Source: Gemmatimonadota bacterium (lineage in GTDB: Bacteria; ARS69). From it: a stretch of DNA of 64,000 nucleotides. Where the stretch lies: positions 18,054-82,053 of the forward strand of contig JASLLL010000011.1 in NCBI GenBank assembly GCA_030747075.1. The letters are read 5' to 3'. The notes below the pieces were generated by a model. That model was not told the DNA's origin. It saw nothing but the letters and a program-made list of their open reading frames with translations, and ran no database searches. Positions 52,929 to 61,616 of this stretch are shown in pieces (the first letter of the stretch is position 1; every line of letters starts with the position of its first letter). The position numbers and the translations under genes were made by a program.

Positions 52929-54119
52929 TTGGACTTTCAGGGGATTCTCCTCTATGTAGTGCTGGCCGCATCGGGCGGTGCGGTCTATGCCCTCGCCCGA
53001 CTGCTTCGCCTCCCCGCCACGGGCGTCACGCTCTGCGCGGGAGTTCTTCTGGGTCGCGCGGGCGCGGAAGTTCTTTCGTTCGAGACTCTCTCGCGAACCA
53101 TGCCCGGGATCGTGCTGCATACCGGCGTTCTCCTGGGAGTGGTCGGGCATCGCCTTGGCGAGGGAATGCTCCGTCGCCCACCCCACGCGATCCTGTGGGG
53201 AATGGTCCCGCCGGTCGCACTTTCCGCCATGGCGCTGGGTGTGGCGGTCCTGGCACTTCCGGATGTTCTTGCGGACCCGGGTTCCAGCAAGACGCTGCTG
53301 CCGTTTTTCGTGCCGCTGGCCGTGGCGCTCGCCCCGTTCCCGTTGCTGGCGCTTCGGGACTTCCGCAGCGCACCGCCCGCGAATGTCGGCGCGATCTTCC
53401 TGGTCTCGGTGCTTCTTGTCGGCGTGGTGTACTCGTCCATGCCGCCCCTGCGGTGGGCGCAGGAATACAGTGCGCGGGTTCTCTGGCGCAATCCGCTTCT
53501 GGTGCTGGGCGAATCGGGGGCGCTGGGGTTGGCGGCGGCCATTGTCTACCTGTTGCTGGTGCGTCGCGCGCGCGTCAGCGGGCGACTCGTCCTTGCGACG
53601 ATGCTCCTTTGGGGGGCGTGGCAGGTTCCGAGGCTCCTGCTGTGGCTGCCTTTTGTGATGCTGGGCTTCGGGATTGCACTCGGGCGCACGGGGGAGACGA
53701 TCGCCTCCACAGCGGGCCGCCGGGAGTGGTTCTTCCACGACGCGCCACTGGCGTTCGTTGCGGGCCTTTCCTTCGCGCCGGACCTCTTTCGCGAGGAACT
53801 GGCCGTTCCCGCGCTCGTGTTTTCTACGGCGCTTCTTGCCGTGACGCTGGCGATTCGCCGCGCACTTCCCACCGGGCGAACGCTCGTCACCGGCCCGGGG
53901 GCGCTCTACCTGGCGTGCGCGCTCCTGCTTCGATGGGAACCGCGCACGGGTGGGGTGGGCCGCTACGCGATCGACTTTGTGCTGCCCGCGTGGGTCATGC
54001 TTCGGGTCGTGTTTGCGTGGCTGGAAGGGTGGCGGCCGATTCGCCCGGATCGCGTTCGCCGGGTGTTCGCTCAGGCGCGGTTCACGAAGAAGACCATCTC
54101 TTCGGAATCGGAGTCGTAG
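52929..54119 (+). CDS. multi-pass membrane protein, unknown family
   Basis: 396 residues with about ten or more hydrophobic spans. The first half (GVTLCAGVLLGRAGAEVLSFETL) is loosely reminiscent of cation:proton antiporters, but no diagnostic motif was found. The start is a TTG with GGCGGAG 7 bases upstream. It is 23 bases downstream of the ferritin-like gene on the same strand. The C-terminal tail is short and basic. Confidence 0.6.
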   Translation: MDFQGILLYVVLAASGGAVYALARLLRLPATGVTLCAGVLLGRAGAEVLSFETLSRTMPGIVLHTGVLLGVVGHRLGEGMLRRPPHAILWGMVPPVALSAMALGVAVLALPDVLADPGSSKTLLPFFVPLAVALAPFPLLALRDFRSAPPANVGAIFLVSVLLVGVVYSSMPPLRWAQEYSARVLWRNPLLVLGESGALGLAAAIVYLLLVRRARVSGRLVLATMLLWGAWQVPRLLLWLPFVMLGFGIALGRTGETIASTAGRREWFFHDAPLAFVAGLSFAPDLFREELAVPALVFSTALLAVTLAIRRALPTGRTLVTGPGALYLACALLLRWEPRTGGVGRYAIDFVLPAWVMLRVVFAWLEGWRPIRPDRVRRVFAQARFTKKTISSESES

Positions 54120-54820
54120 GGACGGCCGTCAAAGTCTCCGACGACCCGCGCCGTCCGCAATCCGGCGCGCGCCAGAAGATGCTCGAACTCATACCGGTGA
54201 AACCAGCGCCAACGCATGGGCGCATGGTCTCGGGAAAGCCTGCGACGGCCTTGATAGACATCCCAGTAGTAGTCGATGGCTCCCATCTGGCGTGGAAAGT
54301 CACAAGTCATGCGGAACCGCTGGACAACGCGCGTCCCGGGTTCCGGACCCTTGCGGTCGTAAGCGACCACGAGTCGCCCGTTGAGCCGCTCGAACTCGGG
54401 GATGTCCGGATGAAAGAGGTCGATGACGGCCAACCCGTCCGGGCGAAGGTGCGTGCGGATGAGGCGGAGGGCGGCGAGTTGCCGGTCGACGGTGTACAGA
54501 TGATGAAATGCGCGGAACGGGACGAGGACCGTGGCAAAACGCTTCCGGATCGCAGTCTTTGCCATGTCGCCTTCGAGAAGCGTCCAGGATCCGCGTGCTT
54601 CGCGCAGGCGGGAAAGGCGCACGCGCGCTCGTTCCAGCATTCGCCGGGAGACTTCCAACCCGGTGACGGCAAAGCCCGCCCGCACCAGGTGGCGTGTCAC
54701 GCGGCCGGTTCCCGCGCCAAGTTCCAGCACGGGGTTCCCGCCTTCACGGGCGCAGTCCAGATAAAACGGGATGTCCTTTCGGACGCGGCGGTCGTAGTCG
54801 AAGTCGTACCACTTGGCCAT
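54071..54820 (-). CDS. class I SAM-dependent methyltransferase
   Basis: About 249 residues. Motif I is VLELGAGTGRVTRHLVRAGFAVTGLEVS, then MLERARVRL and VLVPFRAFHHLYTVDRQLAALRLIRTHLRPDGLAVIDLFHP; this is the Methyltransf_25/UbiE-like layout. MAKWYDFDYDRRVRKDIPFY opens the protein at the chosen ATG (54820), with GGAG about 10 bases upstream. It follows the aminotransferase gene by 41 bases, so co-transcription is likely. Its 3' end overlaps the convergent membrane-protein gene by 49 bases. Confidence 0.75.
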   Translation of the reverse strand: MAKWYDFDYDRRVRKDIPFYLDCAREGGNPVLELGAGTGRVTRHLVRAGFAVTGLEVSRRMLERARVRLSRLREARGSWTLLEGDMAKTAIRKRFATVLVPFRAFHHLYTVDRQLAALRLIRTHLRPDGLAVIDLFHPDIPEFERLNGRLVVAYDRKGPEPGTRVVQRFRMTCDFPRQMGAIDYYWDVYQGRRRLSRDHAPMRWRWFHRYEFEHLLARAGLRTARVVGDFDGRPYDSDSEEMVFFVNRA

Positions 54821-54861
54821 GGCATCGAACTCCGGACGCGCCAGTCCGGGCGGCGTGGCGG

Positions 54862-56274
54862 TCAGGATGAACCGCCCGCGTTTCTTGAGGTCGGGCACTC
54901 GGTCTGGTGTCCGTCTCCCTGCAAGCGAAAGAAGACCGGCCGACAGAAGTTCCCGCGCTCCAGGTCGTAGGAACCGGACCACTTGCGGTCACGAATCCGC
55001 TCCACCCACTCCAGCGCAAGATCGATCTCCTCTTCCGTATTGAACAGCCCGATGCTGATGCGGACCGCGCCGGGGAGCAGGGGGTCTTCGTCGCCGCGCC
55101 GGAGGCTGTCGACCAGATCGCCGACATCGTCCAGGCCCAGCAGATGATGCAGATACGGATGCGCGCAGAAGCACCCGTTGCGCGTGGCGATCCCGCCTTC
55201 GTGGTTGAGGATTGCGGAGACGAGATCGTGATGAATCCCGTCGATGTTGAACCCGACCACCCCGAGGCGTTCGTCCGGGGAAGGGGGGCCGAGGACATTC
55301 ACGCCGTCGATCCCGGCAAGCCCGGCCAGGAGGCGCCGCGTGAGATCCAGTTCGTGTTCGCGCACCGCATCGAGGCCCGTGTCCTGGAGGAAACGCAGAG
55401 CGCGGGCCATGGCGATGGCGCCGGGAATGTTGGGTGTGCCGCCGAGATGGCGATCCGGGCCGGTGGTCCAGACGACATCGTCATGGGTCACGGCGAGCAC
55501 CGTGCCGCCCCCCGGCAGATACGGCGGCACGGTGTCCATGAAGTCGCGGGGCGCGACGAGAAACGCCGACCCGAACGGCGCGTAGGCCTTGTGGCCGGCC
55601 GCCGCGAGAAAGTCGATGTGCTCCGGGTCAGAGGCGCGGCGCATGTCGATGCGCTTGTGTGCCAGAAGCTGCGCCGCGTCCACACAGATGAGCGCGCCGT
55701 GTTCGTGCGCAAGGCGGGCGATCTCGTGGATGTCGGGCATCCACCCGGAGACATTCGATGCTCCGGTCACCGCGACCAGCTTCACCGGGTGGTTCGTCAG
55801 TTTCCGCTCCATGTCCTCCATGTCGAGCGCCCCTTCCGGAGTCGCCCCGACGAGGAGGGTCTCCCCGCGCGCACGATAAGGAAGGTCGTTCGAGTGGTGC
55901 TCCAACAGTGTGGTCAGCACCACGCCGTCGAGACTGGCCACGGCGTGAGAAGCGAGATCCAGCGCGGCGGTCGTGTTCGTCGTGAGGAAGACGGTCTTCT
56001 CGGAGAGATCCGCGCCGACCATCCCGGCGACCGTTTCCGTCACCCGGTCGAAGAGGTCGCTGGCGATCATGCTCAGGTTGTGGTGCCCGCGGTGAATGTT
56101 GGAGTAGTACTTCTCCACAAACTCGCGGTGCGTGTCGATGACCGCGCGCGGCGGGTGCGTGCTGGCTCCGTGATCGAAGTAGCGGATCGGCTGCGGGGCG
56201 TCGTGTCCGGGCAGAGGAAACTTCTGTCGACAGATGGGGAACTCGTCCCGAATCCAGCGAATGTCCAGCTTCAA
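54862..56274 (-). CDS. class V aminotransferase (cysteine desulfurase-like)
   Basis: 470 residues. The PLP lysine lies in FLAAAGHKAYAPFGSAFL, preceded by ICVDAAQLLAHKRID. The loop ATRNGCFCAHPY carries two cysteines at the position of the desulfurase nucleophile. The N-terminus (IRWIRDEFPICRQ, YFDHGASTHPPRAVIDT) is SufS/CsdA-like. About 40 residues after the fold are an unusual extension rich in charged residues. No sufBCD or iscU neighbour is present, so the exact reaction is open. Confidence 0.75.
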   Translation of the reverse strand: MKLDIRWIRDEFPICRQKFPLPGHDAPQPIRYFDHGASTHPPRAVIDTHREFVEKYYSNIHRGHHNLSMIASDLFDRVTETVAGMVGADLSEKTVFLTTNTTAALDLASHAVASLDGVVLTTLLEHHSNDLPYRARGETLLVGATPEGALDMEDMERKLTNHPVKLVAVTGASNVSGWMPDIHEIARLAHEHGALICVDAAQLLAHKRIDMRRASDPEHIDFLAAAGHKAYAPFGSAFLVAPRDFMDTVPPYLPGGGTVLAVTHDDVVWTTGPDRHLGGTPNIPGAIAMARALRFLQDTGLDAVREHELDLTRRLLAGLAGIDGVNVLGPPSPDERLGVVGFNIDGIHHDLVSAILNHEGGIATRNGCFCAHPYLHHLLGLDDVGDLVDSLRRGDEDPLLPGAVRISIGLFNTEEEIDLALEWVERIRDRKWSGSYDLERGNFCRPVFFRLQGDGHQTECPTSRNAGGSS

Positions 56275-56289
56275 GAGGATCCTCGCGGG

Positions 56290-58071
56290 CTAGAAGAGTG
56301 GCCAGAAGACGGGAATGAGAATCGTCGCCGCCACCCATAGCAGGAGGTTCAGCGGAAGCCCGAAGCGGATGTAGTCGGCGAAGGTGTACCCGCCCGGCCC
56401 CATGACGATGGTGTTTGTCTGGTATCCGATGGGTGTGGCGAAACTCGCGGAAGCCCCGAACGCGATGGCGAGAAGGAACGGCCGCGGGTCGGCGCCGAGC
56501 GCCTCGGCGACTCCGAAGGCGACCGGGGCCATGAGCACCGCGGTGGCGTTGTTGGACAGAAAAGAGGTGAGGAGGCTTGTCACGGCGTAGAAGCCCGAGA
56601 GAACGGCGACCGGTCCCAGGGGACCGAGCACTCCCATCGTCCAACCGACGAGTGATGCGGCAACGCCGGTTTTTTCCATGGCGACACCGAGCGGAATGGA
56701 CCCGACGATCAACAGCAGCACCGGCGGATCGAGCGCGTCCATCGCCTCACGCGGGCGGAGGCAGCGCGTGGCCATGAGCACCCCGGCGCCGCCGACCGCC
56801 AGTACGGACAGCGGTGCCACATGCAACGCGGCGAGCGCCACCACGATCGCCAGCGTTCCGATGGCGATGGGTGCGCGCCTGGCGTTGACGACCATCCGGT
56901 CCACCCCCTCCACGACCATGACGGAACCGGTCTCGCGAAGCGCCCCGAGGCCGCGCCGGTCGGCCTGCAGGAGGAGGACATCGCCGCCCTGAAGTCGCAT
57001 GCCGCGGATGTGGTAGCGGTGCTGGCGCCCGTGCCGCTGGATCGCCATGACCTTGACGCCGTAGAGACGGTTGAGCCCGAGTCGACTCACCTGCACCCCC
57101 ACGAAGGGGGAATCCGGCAACACGACCGCCTCCGCAATGGAAAGGTCCATGGAGCGCACCTCCACGCGCTTCTCGTCTTCCACAACGCTGGCCACGCGCA
57201 GGCCGTGCCGGTCGATAAAGTGCGTGATGCCCGCGGGCGTCCCTTCGACAATGAGGGAGTCCTCCGGTTGCACTGACTCGTCCATGGCCTGCCCGGCGAA
57301 GAGAACCTGCTCACCGCGGACGATTTCCAGAAGGCGCACATCGGTGGAGTCGGGCGGGAAGATATCGCGGATGGGGGACGCGACGAGATCGGCGGCGGGC
57401 CCGACCAGAAGTTCGGTGACGAAGGTGGCGCCGCGGTCTTCCGGCAGAAGCGTCGCGAGCGGCGCGCGGTTCGGGAGGATCTTCCGGGCGAAGAGCGCAA
57501 TGTACAGCAACCCGATGGCCAGGAAGCAGAGTCCCAGCGGCGCGAACTCGAAGATCCCGAAGCCGGGGCCGCCATGCGCCCGGTAGGCTTCGTGGACGAG
57601 GAGGTTCGTGCTGGTTCCGATGAGCGTGCAGGTGCCGCCGAGAATGGCGAAATAGCTGACGGGGAGCAGGAGCTTGGACGGCTTGATCTTGAAGTGTCGC
57701 GACAACTCCAGCGTGACCGGCACCATCATGATGACGACGGGCGTGTTGTTGAGAAACGCGCTGGCCAGCGAGATCAGCGACGCCAGAAACGCACCGAGGC
57801 GCATGACGCTTCGGCGTGCGCCCCGGCGGAGGAGTTCCACCAAAAACTCCAGCGCCCCGGTTCGGATGAGACCGGCCGAGAGAATGAACATGGCCGCGAT
57901 CGTGACGGTGGCGGGGCTGGACAGGCCGGAGAGGGCTTCCGCGGGCGTCAGGAGACCCGTGCCGGCGAGTGCCGCGATGATGAGCGCCGCGGTCGCCTCA
58001 TAGGGGAGCGCGCGGGTGAGAAAGAGCACCACGCCGCCGATCAGGATGGCGAGAAAGATCCACTGGTCCAT
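56290..58071 (-). CDS. SLC13-family permease with two RCK-C (TrkA-C) domains
   Basis: 593 residues. Two transporter halves bracket a soluble centre: the first ends with ASAFLNNTPVVIMMVPV and the second has LLTSFLSNNATAVLMAPVAF, the paired SNT-like motifs of divalent anion:sodium symporters. The middle (about 215-400) contains two TrkA-C-like units (LLVGPAADLVASPIRDI and LLEIVRGEQVLFAGQAM; later FVGVQVSRLGLNRLYGVKVMAI and GGDVLLLQADR). Such proteins carry sulfate or dicarboxylates. It ends 16 bases upstream of the aminotransferase start. Confidence 0.88.
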   Translation of the reverse strand: MDQWIFLAILIGGVVLFLTRALPYEATAALIIAALAGTGLLTPAEALSGLSSPATVTIAAMFILSAGLIRTGALEFLVELLRRGARRSVMRLGAFLASLISLASAFLNNTPVVIMMVPVTLELSRHFKIKPSKLLLPVSYFAILGGTCTLIGTSTNLLVHEAYRAHGGPGFGIFEFAPLGLCFLAIGLLYIALFARKILPNRAPLATLLPEDRGATFVTELLVGPAADLVASPIRDIFPPDSTDVRLLEIVRGEQVLFAGQAMDESVQPEDSLIVEGTPAGITHFIDRHGLRVASVVEDEKRVEVRSMDLSIAEAVVLPDSPFVGVQVSRLGLNRLYGVKVMAIQRHGRQHRYHIRGMRLQGGDVLLLQADRRGLGALRETGSVMVVEGVDRMVVNARRAPIAIGTLAIVVALAALHVAPLSVLAVGGAGVLMATRCLRPREAMDALDPPVLLLIVGSIPLGVAMEKTGVAASLVGWTMGVLGPLGPVAVLSGFYAVTSLLTSFLSNNATAVLMAPVAFGVAEALGADPRPFLLAIAFGASASFATPIGYQTNTIVMGPGGYTFADYIRFGLPLNLLLWVAATILIPVFWPLF

Positions 58072-58180
58072 CGGTCACCTCCCCCCGGGAACGGGTGGCG
58101 GGCGAAGCCCCACAAGCGGGTTGAGCATGGGGGTGCGCGGCGATTTTCGCAACTGGAGAGGAGTGCGGGCCGGGGACTCC

Positions 58181-58209
58181 TTGCATTCAGGGCGGGTTGA
58201 GGGCAGAAT
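58181..58209 (+). promoter_or_regulatory. candidate promoter before the gene at 58255
   Basis: TTGCAT (58181-58186), 17 bases, CAGAAT (58204-58209). It lies in the divergent gap between the SLC13 gene and the unknown gene, about 45 bases before its ATG. Confidence 0.45.
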
Positions 58210-58254
58210 GCCCGCGACCGGGGTCCGGGTGGACGAACGGGGGAGGAGGGGCCG

Positions 58255-58932
58255 ATGAGTGTCCATTCCATGCTGCTTCCGGGCGGGGTGCTTCGCGCGC
58301 CGGTCTGGGATTCGGCAACGGGCCGCAGCCACATGCGCGATGTCACGGACGAGCTTCCGTCGTTTCTCAGGATGGCGGTTCGCACGCACGATGCGGTCAC
58401 GCTGCGAGACCTTCTCCTGCTGGCGGAGCGGCACCGCGACTTTCTTCGCCCACTGTTCACGGAACTTCTGGACGATTTCGTCGAAGAGGTGCAGCGCCCG
58501 GCGACGGACGAGGAGATCTGCGACCTCGACTATCTGGAGATCTGCTGGGAGTGGCTCTCCATCGAGGATCGGTTCGACCTGAACCCGGTACTCGTGGGAC
58601 GGAACCACCGCGAGGAAGAGGCGTACTCCATTGAGGCCATCCCGACATTCTGCATCGGCCACCTGCCCATCCTCCTGAAACCGCGCTTTGTGATGGAGAT
58701 CCCGGCGGAGGGCGCGACCGGAATCGGGGCGGGAGCCGGGACGGACGGCGGAGGCCGCGCGCAGGGCATGTTCCGCCGGGAACTCCGGCGAGGCTTCACG
58801 CTCCACGATGTCTTCGACGCGGTGCTCTCGGAGATCACCAGCCATGGCCCGCCCACGGAGCGCGACGAGTGGTGGCGGGAAATCGGAAGCCGCCAGAACC
58901 CCCCGGGCGACGCGGGGAGCGGGTCGGCCTGA
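58255..58932 (+). CDS. hypothetical protein, 225 residues
   Basis: Soluble, acidic and helical in the first half (THDAVTLRDLLLLAERHRDFLRPLFTELLDDFVEEV), with a Gly/Ala-rich linker near 155 and a short helical end (GFTLHDVFDAVLSEITSH). No family was recognised and no signal peptide is seen. GGAGGAGG stands about 6 bases before the ATG, and a promoter-like pair lies upstream, so it is a real, singly transcribed gene. Confidence 0.65.
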   Translation: MSVHSMLLPGGVLRAPVWDSATGRSHMRDVTDELPSFLRMAVRTHDAVTLRDLLLLAERHRDFLRPLFTELLDDFVEEVQRPATDEEICDLDYLEICWEWLSIEDRFDLNPVLVGRNHREEEAYSIEAIPTFCIGHLPILLKPRFVMEIPAEGATGIGAGAGTDGGGRAQGMFRRELRRGFTLHDVFDAVLSEITSHGPPTERDEWWREIGSRQNPPGDAGSGSA

Positions 58933-58998
58933 GTCTGCGGGCGTGCGGGCACCCCGGAAGAACGACACCCGGATCGTGCGTGCGCTCCACCGCGAGCG

Positions 58999-59025
58999 GG
59001 AAGCCCGGCCGGGAATCAGGCTTCC
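58999..59025. other. inverted repeat at the 3' end of the nfnB-like gene
   Basis: GGAAGCC and GGCTTCC are separated by 13 bases and span the stop codon of the gene at 59016. The gap 58933-59015 between convergent genes has no other structure. Without a T-run its role as terminator is uncertain. Confidence 0.3.
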
Positions 59026-60497
59026 GATTCGGCCGTTTCGGTTTCCTCGGGGGGCGCTTCCGGGTTGCCCGTGGTCAGGTAGCGATGCATGGCCGTCGCC
59101 GCCGTCCGCCCGGCCCCCATGGCCAGGATCACCGTGGCTCCGCCGGTCACGATGTCCCCGCCCGCGAACACATCCGGAAGCGATGACTGCATCGTCTCGG
59201 CGTGGACGATGATCGTGCCGCGCCTTTCGTCCCGCTCCAGTTCCGGGCAGTCGGAAACCAGCAGCGGGTTCGGACCCTGCCCGATGGCCATGACCACCGT
59301 GTCCACATCGAAGACCTTGGTCTGCCCCTCGATCGGGACGGGGCGGCGGCGGCCGGAGTCGTCGGGTTCGCCCAGTTCCATCTCCTGGCACTTGATTCCC
59401 CCGACCGCGCCGTGGCCGTCGTCGAGAATCTCGATCGGAGAGTGAAGCAGGTTGAGATCCACGCCCTCTTCCTCGGCGTGGTGGATCTCTTCGATCCGCG
59501 CGGGCATCTCCAGGCGGGATCTTCGGTAGATCAGGTGGACCTTCTCCGGGTTCAGCCGTCTTGAAGTGCGCGCGGAGTCCATCGCGGTGTTCCCGGCGCC
59601 GATCACGGCGACCCTTCGGACATTCTTGATGGGCGTGTCGTTCTCGGGGAAGTTGTACGCGCCCATCAGGTTGATGCGCGTCAGGTATTCGTTGGCCGAG
59701 TACACGCCGTTGAGGTTCTCGCCGGGAATGCCCAGGAACCAGGGGAGCCCCGCGCCGGTGCCGATGAAGGTGGCGTCGAACCGGTCGCGGATGGAGTGGA
59801 GCGACTCCGCCTTGCCGACCGGATAGTTCATGACAAACTCGACGCCCATCTCCTTCAGGCCTTCGATCTCGCGAACCAGAATGGCCTTTGGCATCCGGAA
59901 CTCGGGGATGCCGTAGAAGAGCACTCCGCCCGGCTTGTGCAGCGCCTCAAACACGGTCACTTCGTGGCCCAGCTGGATCAGATCGCTTGCGGCGGTCAGG
60001 CCGCTCGGGCCCGACCCGATGATGGCGACCTTCTTCCCGGTGGCGGGAGCGACGCTTGGGGTGCCGCCGACGCCGTGCTCGAGCGACCAGTCGCCGATGA
60101 AGCGCTCCACGCGGCCGATCCCGCCGGGGTCGCGGCCCTGCTTCGGCTTGTTCAGCGTGCAGACCAGTTCGCACTGATCTTCCTGCGGGCAGACGCGGCC
60201 GCAGATGGCGGGGAGAAAGTTCTTCTCCTTGATCTTGCGGAGCGCGCCCTCGTAGTTTGAGTCCGCGACGAGAGACAGGAACGCGGGGATGTCGATGCCC
60301 ACGGGGCACCCCGGAATGCACGGCTTGTCCTTGCACTGGATGCAGCGTCGCGCCTCTTCCGTGGCCTCTTCCGGCGAGTAACCCAGCGGGACTTCCCGCC
60401 AGTTGTTCACGCGTTCTTCCGGAGCCTGTTCCCGCATGGGAGTCTTGTTCTTCGACTTGTTGAACTTTCGCTTCGCGGGCTTTTTCTTGTCGGTCAT
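59016..60497 (-). CDS. NfnB/GltA-type NADPH-dependent oxidoreductase, large subunit
   Basis: About 493 residues. After a lysine-rich start, the N-terminal iron-sulfur region has CIQCKDKPCIPGCPVGIDI and a later CGRVCPQEDQCELVC, which ligate two [4Fe-4S] clusters. Two dinucleotide sites follow: VAIIGSGPSGLTAASDL and VAVIGAGNTAMDSARTSRRL, the FAD and NAD(P)H folds of the GltD superfamily. Next to an NfnA-type partner it is more likely the large subunit of NADH-dependent ferredoxin:NADP oxidoreductase than glutamate synthase. The ATG overlaps the partner's stop (ATGA). Confidence 0.88.
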   Translation of the reverse strand: MTDKKKPAKRKFNKSKNKTPMREQAPEERVNNWREVPLGYSPEEATEEARRCIQCKDKPCIPGCPVGIDIPAFLSLVADSNYEGALRKIKEKNFLPAICGRVCPQEDQCELVCTLNKPKQGRDPGGIGRVERFIGDWSLEHGVGGTPSVAPATGKKVAIIGSGPSGLTAASDLIQLGHEVTVFEALHKPGGVLFYGIPEFRMPKAILVREIEGLKEMGVEFVMNYPVGKAESLHSIRDRFDATFIGTGAGLPWFLGIPGENLNGVYSANEYLTRINLMGAYNFPENDTPIKNVRRVAVIGAGNTAMDSARTSRRLNPEKVHLIYRRSRLEMPARIEEIHHAEEEGVDLNLLHSPIEILDDGHGAVGGIKCQEMELGEPDDSGRRRPVPIEGQTKVFDVDTVVMAIGQGPNPLLVSDCPELERDERRGTIIVHAETMQSSLPDVFAGGDIVTGGATVILAMGAGRTAATAMHRYLTTGNPEAPPEETETAESEA

Positions 60498-61384
60498 TCT
60501 GTCCCCACCTGTTCGCCGGTTGCGCCGGACGGTCTGTCCGCGAGAGCCGCAAGACGACACCGATGCCCGCGTTCCCGGGCAAGGGCCTCTTCCTCGTGAT
60601 AGTAGGCCAGCCTGCTCATCAGTTCGTCGAAGTCGACCTGGTGCCCGTCGAACTCCGGTCCCTCCACGCAGGCGAACTGGGTCTCCCCGCCCACGGTGAC
60701 CCGGCAGGCTCCGCACATTCCGGTGCCATCGACCATGATCGGGTTCAGCGAGACCAGCGTCGGGATGTCATGCGGTTCGGTGGTCTTGCAGACGAACTTC
60801 ATCATGATGACCGGGCCGATGCAGACGACTTCGTCGATCTTCTCTCCGGCGTCGATCATGTCCTGCAGCGCGTTCGTGACGAGACCGTGCTTTCCATAGG
60901 ATCCGTCGTCGGTGGTAATGATGAGGTCGTCGCTGACGGCGCGGACCTCGTCTTCCAGAATGAGAAGGCCTTTCTCCCGTGCGCCGAGCACCGAGACCAC
61001 GCGGTTTCCCGCGGCACGGAACGCTTCAGCCATCGGCCATACGACAGCGATGCCGATTCCGCCCCCGACGCACACCACGGTCTTGCCTCCGTCGGGGATT
61101 TCCGTCGGCTTGCCGAGAGGCCCGGCGAGGTCGAGGATCTCGTCGCCTTCGCGCAGGAGGTTCATGTCGTCGGTGGTCTTTCCGACCTGCTGCACGACCA
61201 GCGTGATGGTGCCGCGCTCCGGATTCCGATGGGCAATGGTGAGCGGGATGCGTTCGCCGCGGTCGGACACGCGGAGGATCACGAACTGTCCGGCCTGTCC
61301 TCGTTCGGCGATGTGTCTCGCCTCAATCTCGAAGAGCATCACATTCTCCGCCAGCTCTCTGGCGGTGACGATCCTGTTGGGCAC
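60494..61384 (-). CDS. NfnA-type ferredoxin-NADP reductase subunit
   Basis: 296 residues. It has the ferredoxin-reductase-like FAD-binding half (GQFVILRVSDRGERIPLTIAHRNPERGTITLVVQQVGKTT) and the NAD-binding half (VCVGGGIGIAVVWPMAEAF). A C-terminal cysteine motif CGACRVTVGG ... CVEGPEF should bind a [2Fe-2S] cluster, as in sulfide dehydrogenase/NfnA small subunits. With the downstream subunit it would couple NADH, NADPH and ferredoxin by flavin-based electron bifurcation. A candidate promoter lies about 100 bases upstream. Confidence 0.88.
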   Translation of the reverse strand: MPNRIVTARELAENVMLFEIEARHIAERGQAGQFVILRVSDRGERIPLTIAHRNPERGTITLVVQQVGKTTDDMNLLREGDEILDLAGPLGKPTEIPDGGKTVVCVGGGIGIAVVWPMAEAFRAAGNRVVSVLGAREKGLLILEDEVRAVSDDLIITTDDGSYGKHGLVTNALQDMIDAGEKIDEVVCIGPVIMMKFVCKTTEPHDIPTLVSLNPIMVDGTGMCGACRVTVGGETQFACVEGPEFDGHQVDFDELMSRLAYYHEEEALARERGHRCRLAALADRPSGATGEQVGTE

Positions 61385-61487
61385 GGCTCACGCTCCCTGG
61401 TTCGATGCGTCATGAGGTGACGGTGTCTGGCCCGCACCTCTCACCATGCGCCGATTGGACCATGCAGGTGGGGAATCCAGTCCACGG

Positions 61488-61515
61488 ATGATATCCGTTT
61501 CGCGGCCAAAGGCAA
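61488..61515 (-). promoter_or_regulatory. candidate nfnAB promoter
   Basis: On the minus strand TTGCCT (61515-61510) is followed after 16 bases by TATCAT (61493-61488), matching the -10 at five of six positions. It is the only such pair in the 232-base gap 61385-61616, which otherwise shows nothing notable. Confidence 0.45.
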
Positions 61516-61616
61516 GCCGGGCAGGAGAGAAACAGGGCGGAGGGGGCGTGGCGGCGCGAGCGAAGAGCCCGGGCGGCCGGGGGGGTGACCGGGCCTCCCG
61601 CGCGAATCCGGGGGGT

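Noticed and set aside
58999-59025. Strong bidirectional terminator between the convergent genes
   Set aside because: The stem is only 7 bp with a 13-base loop, overlaps the stop codon and lacks a T-run in either direction.
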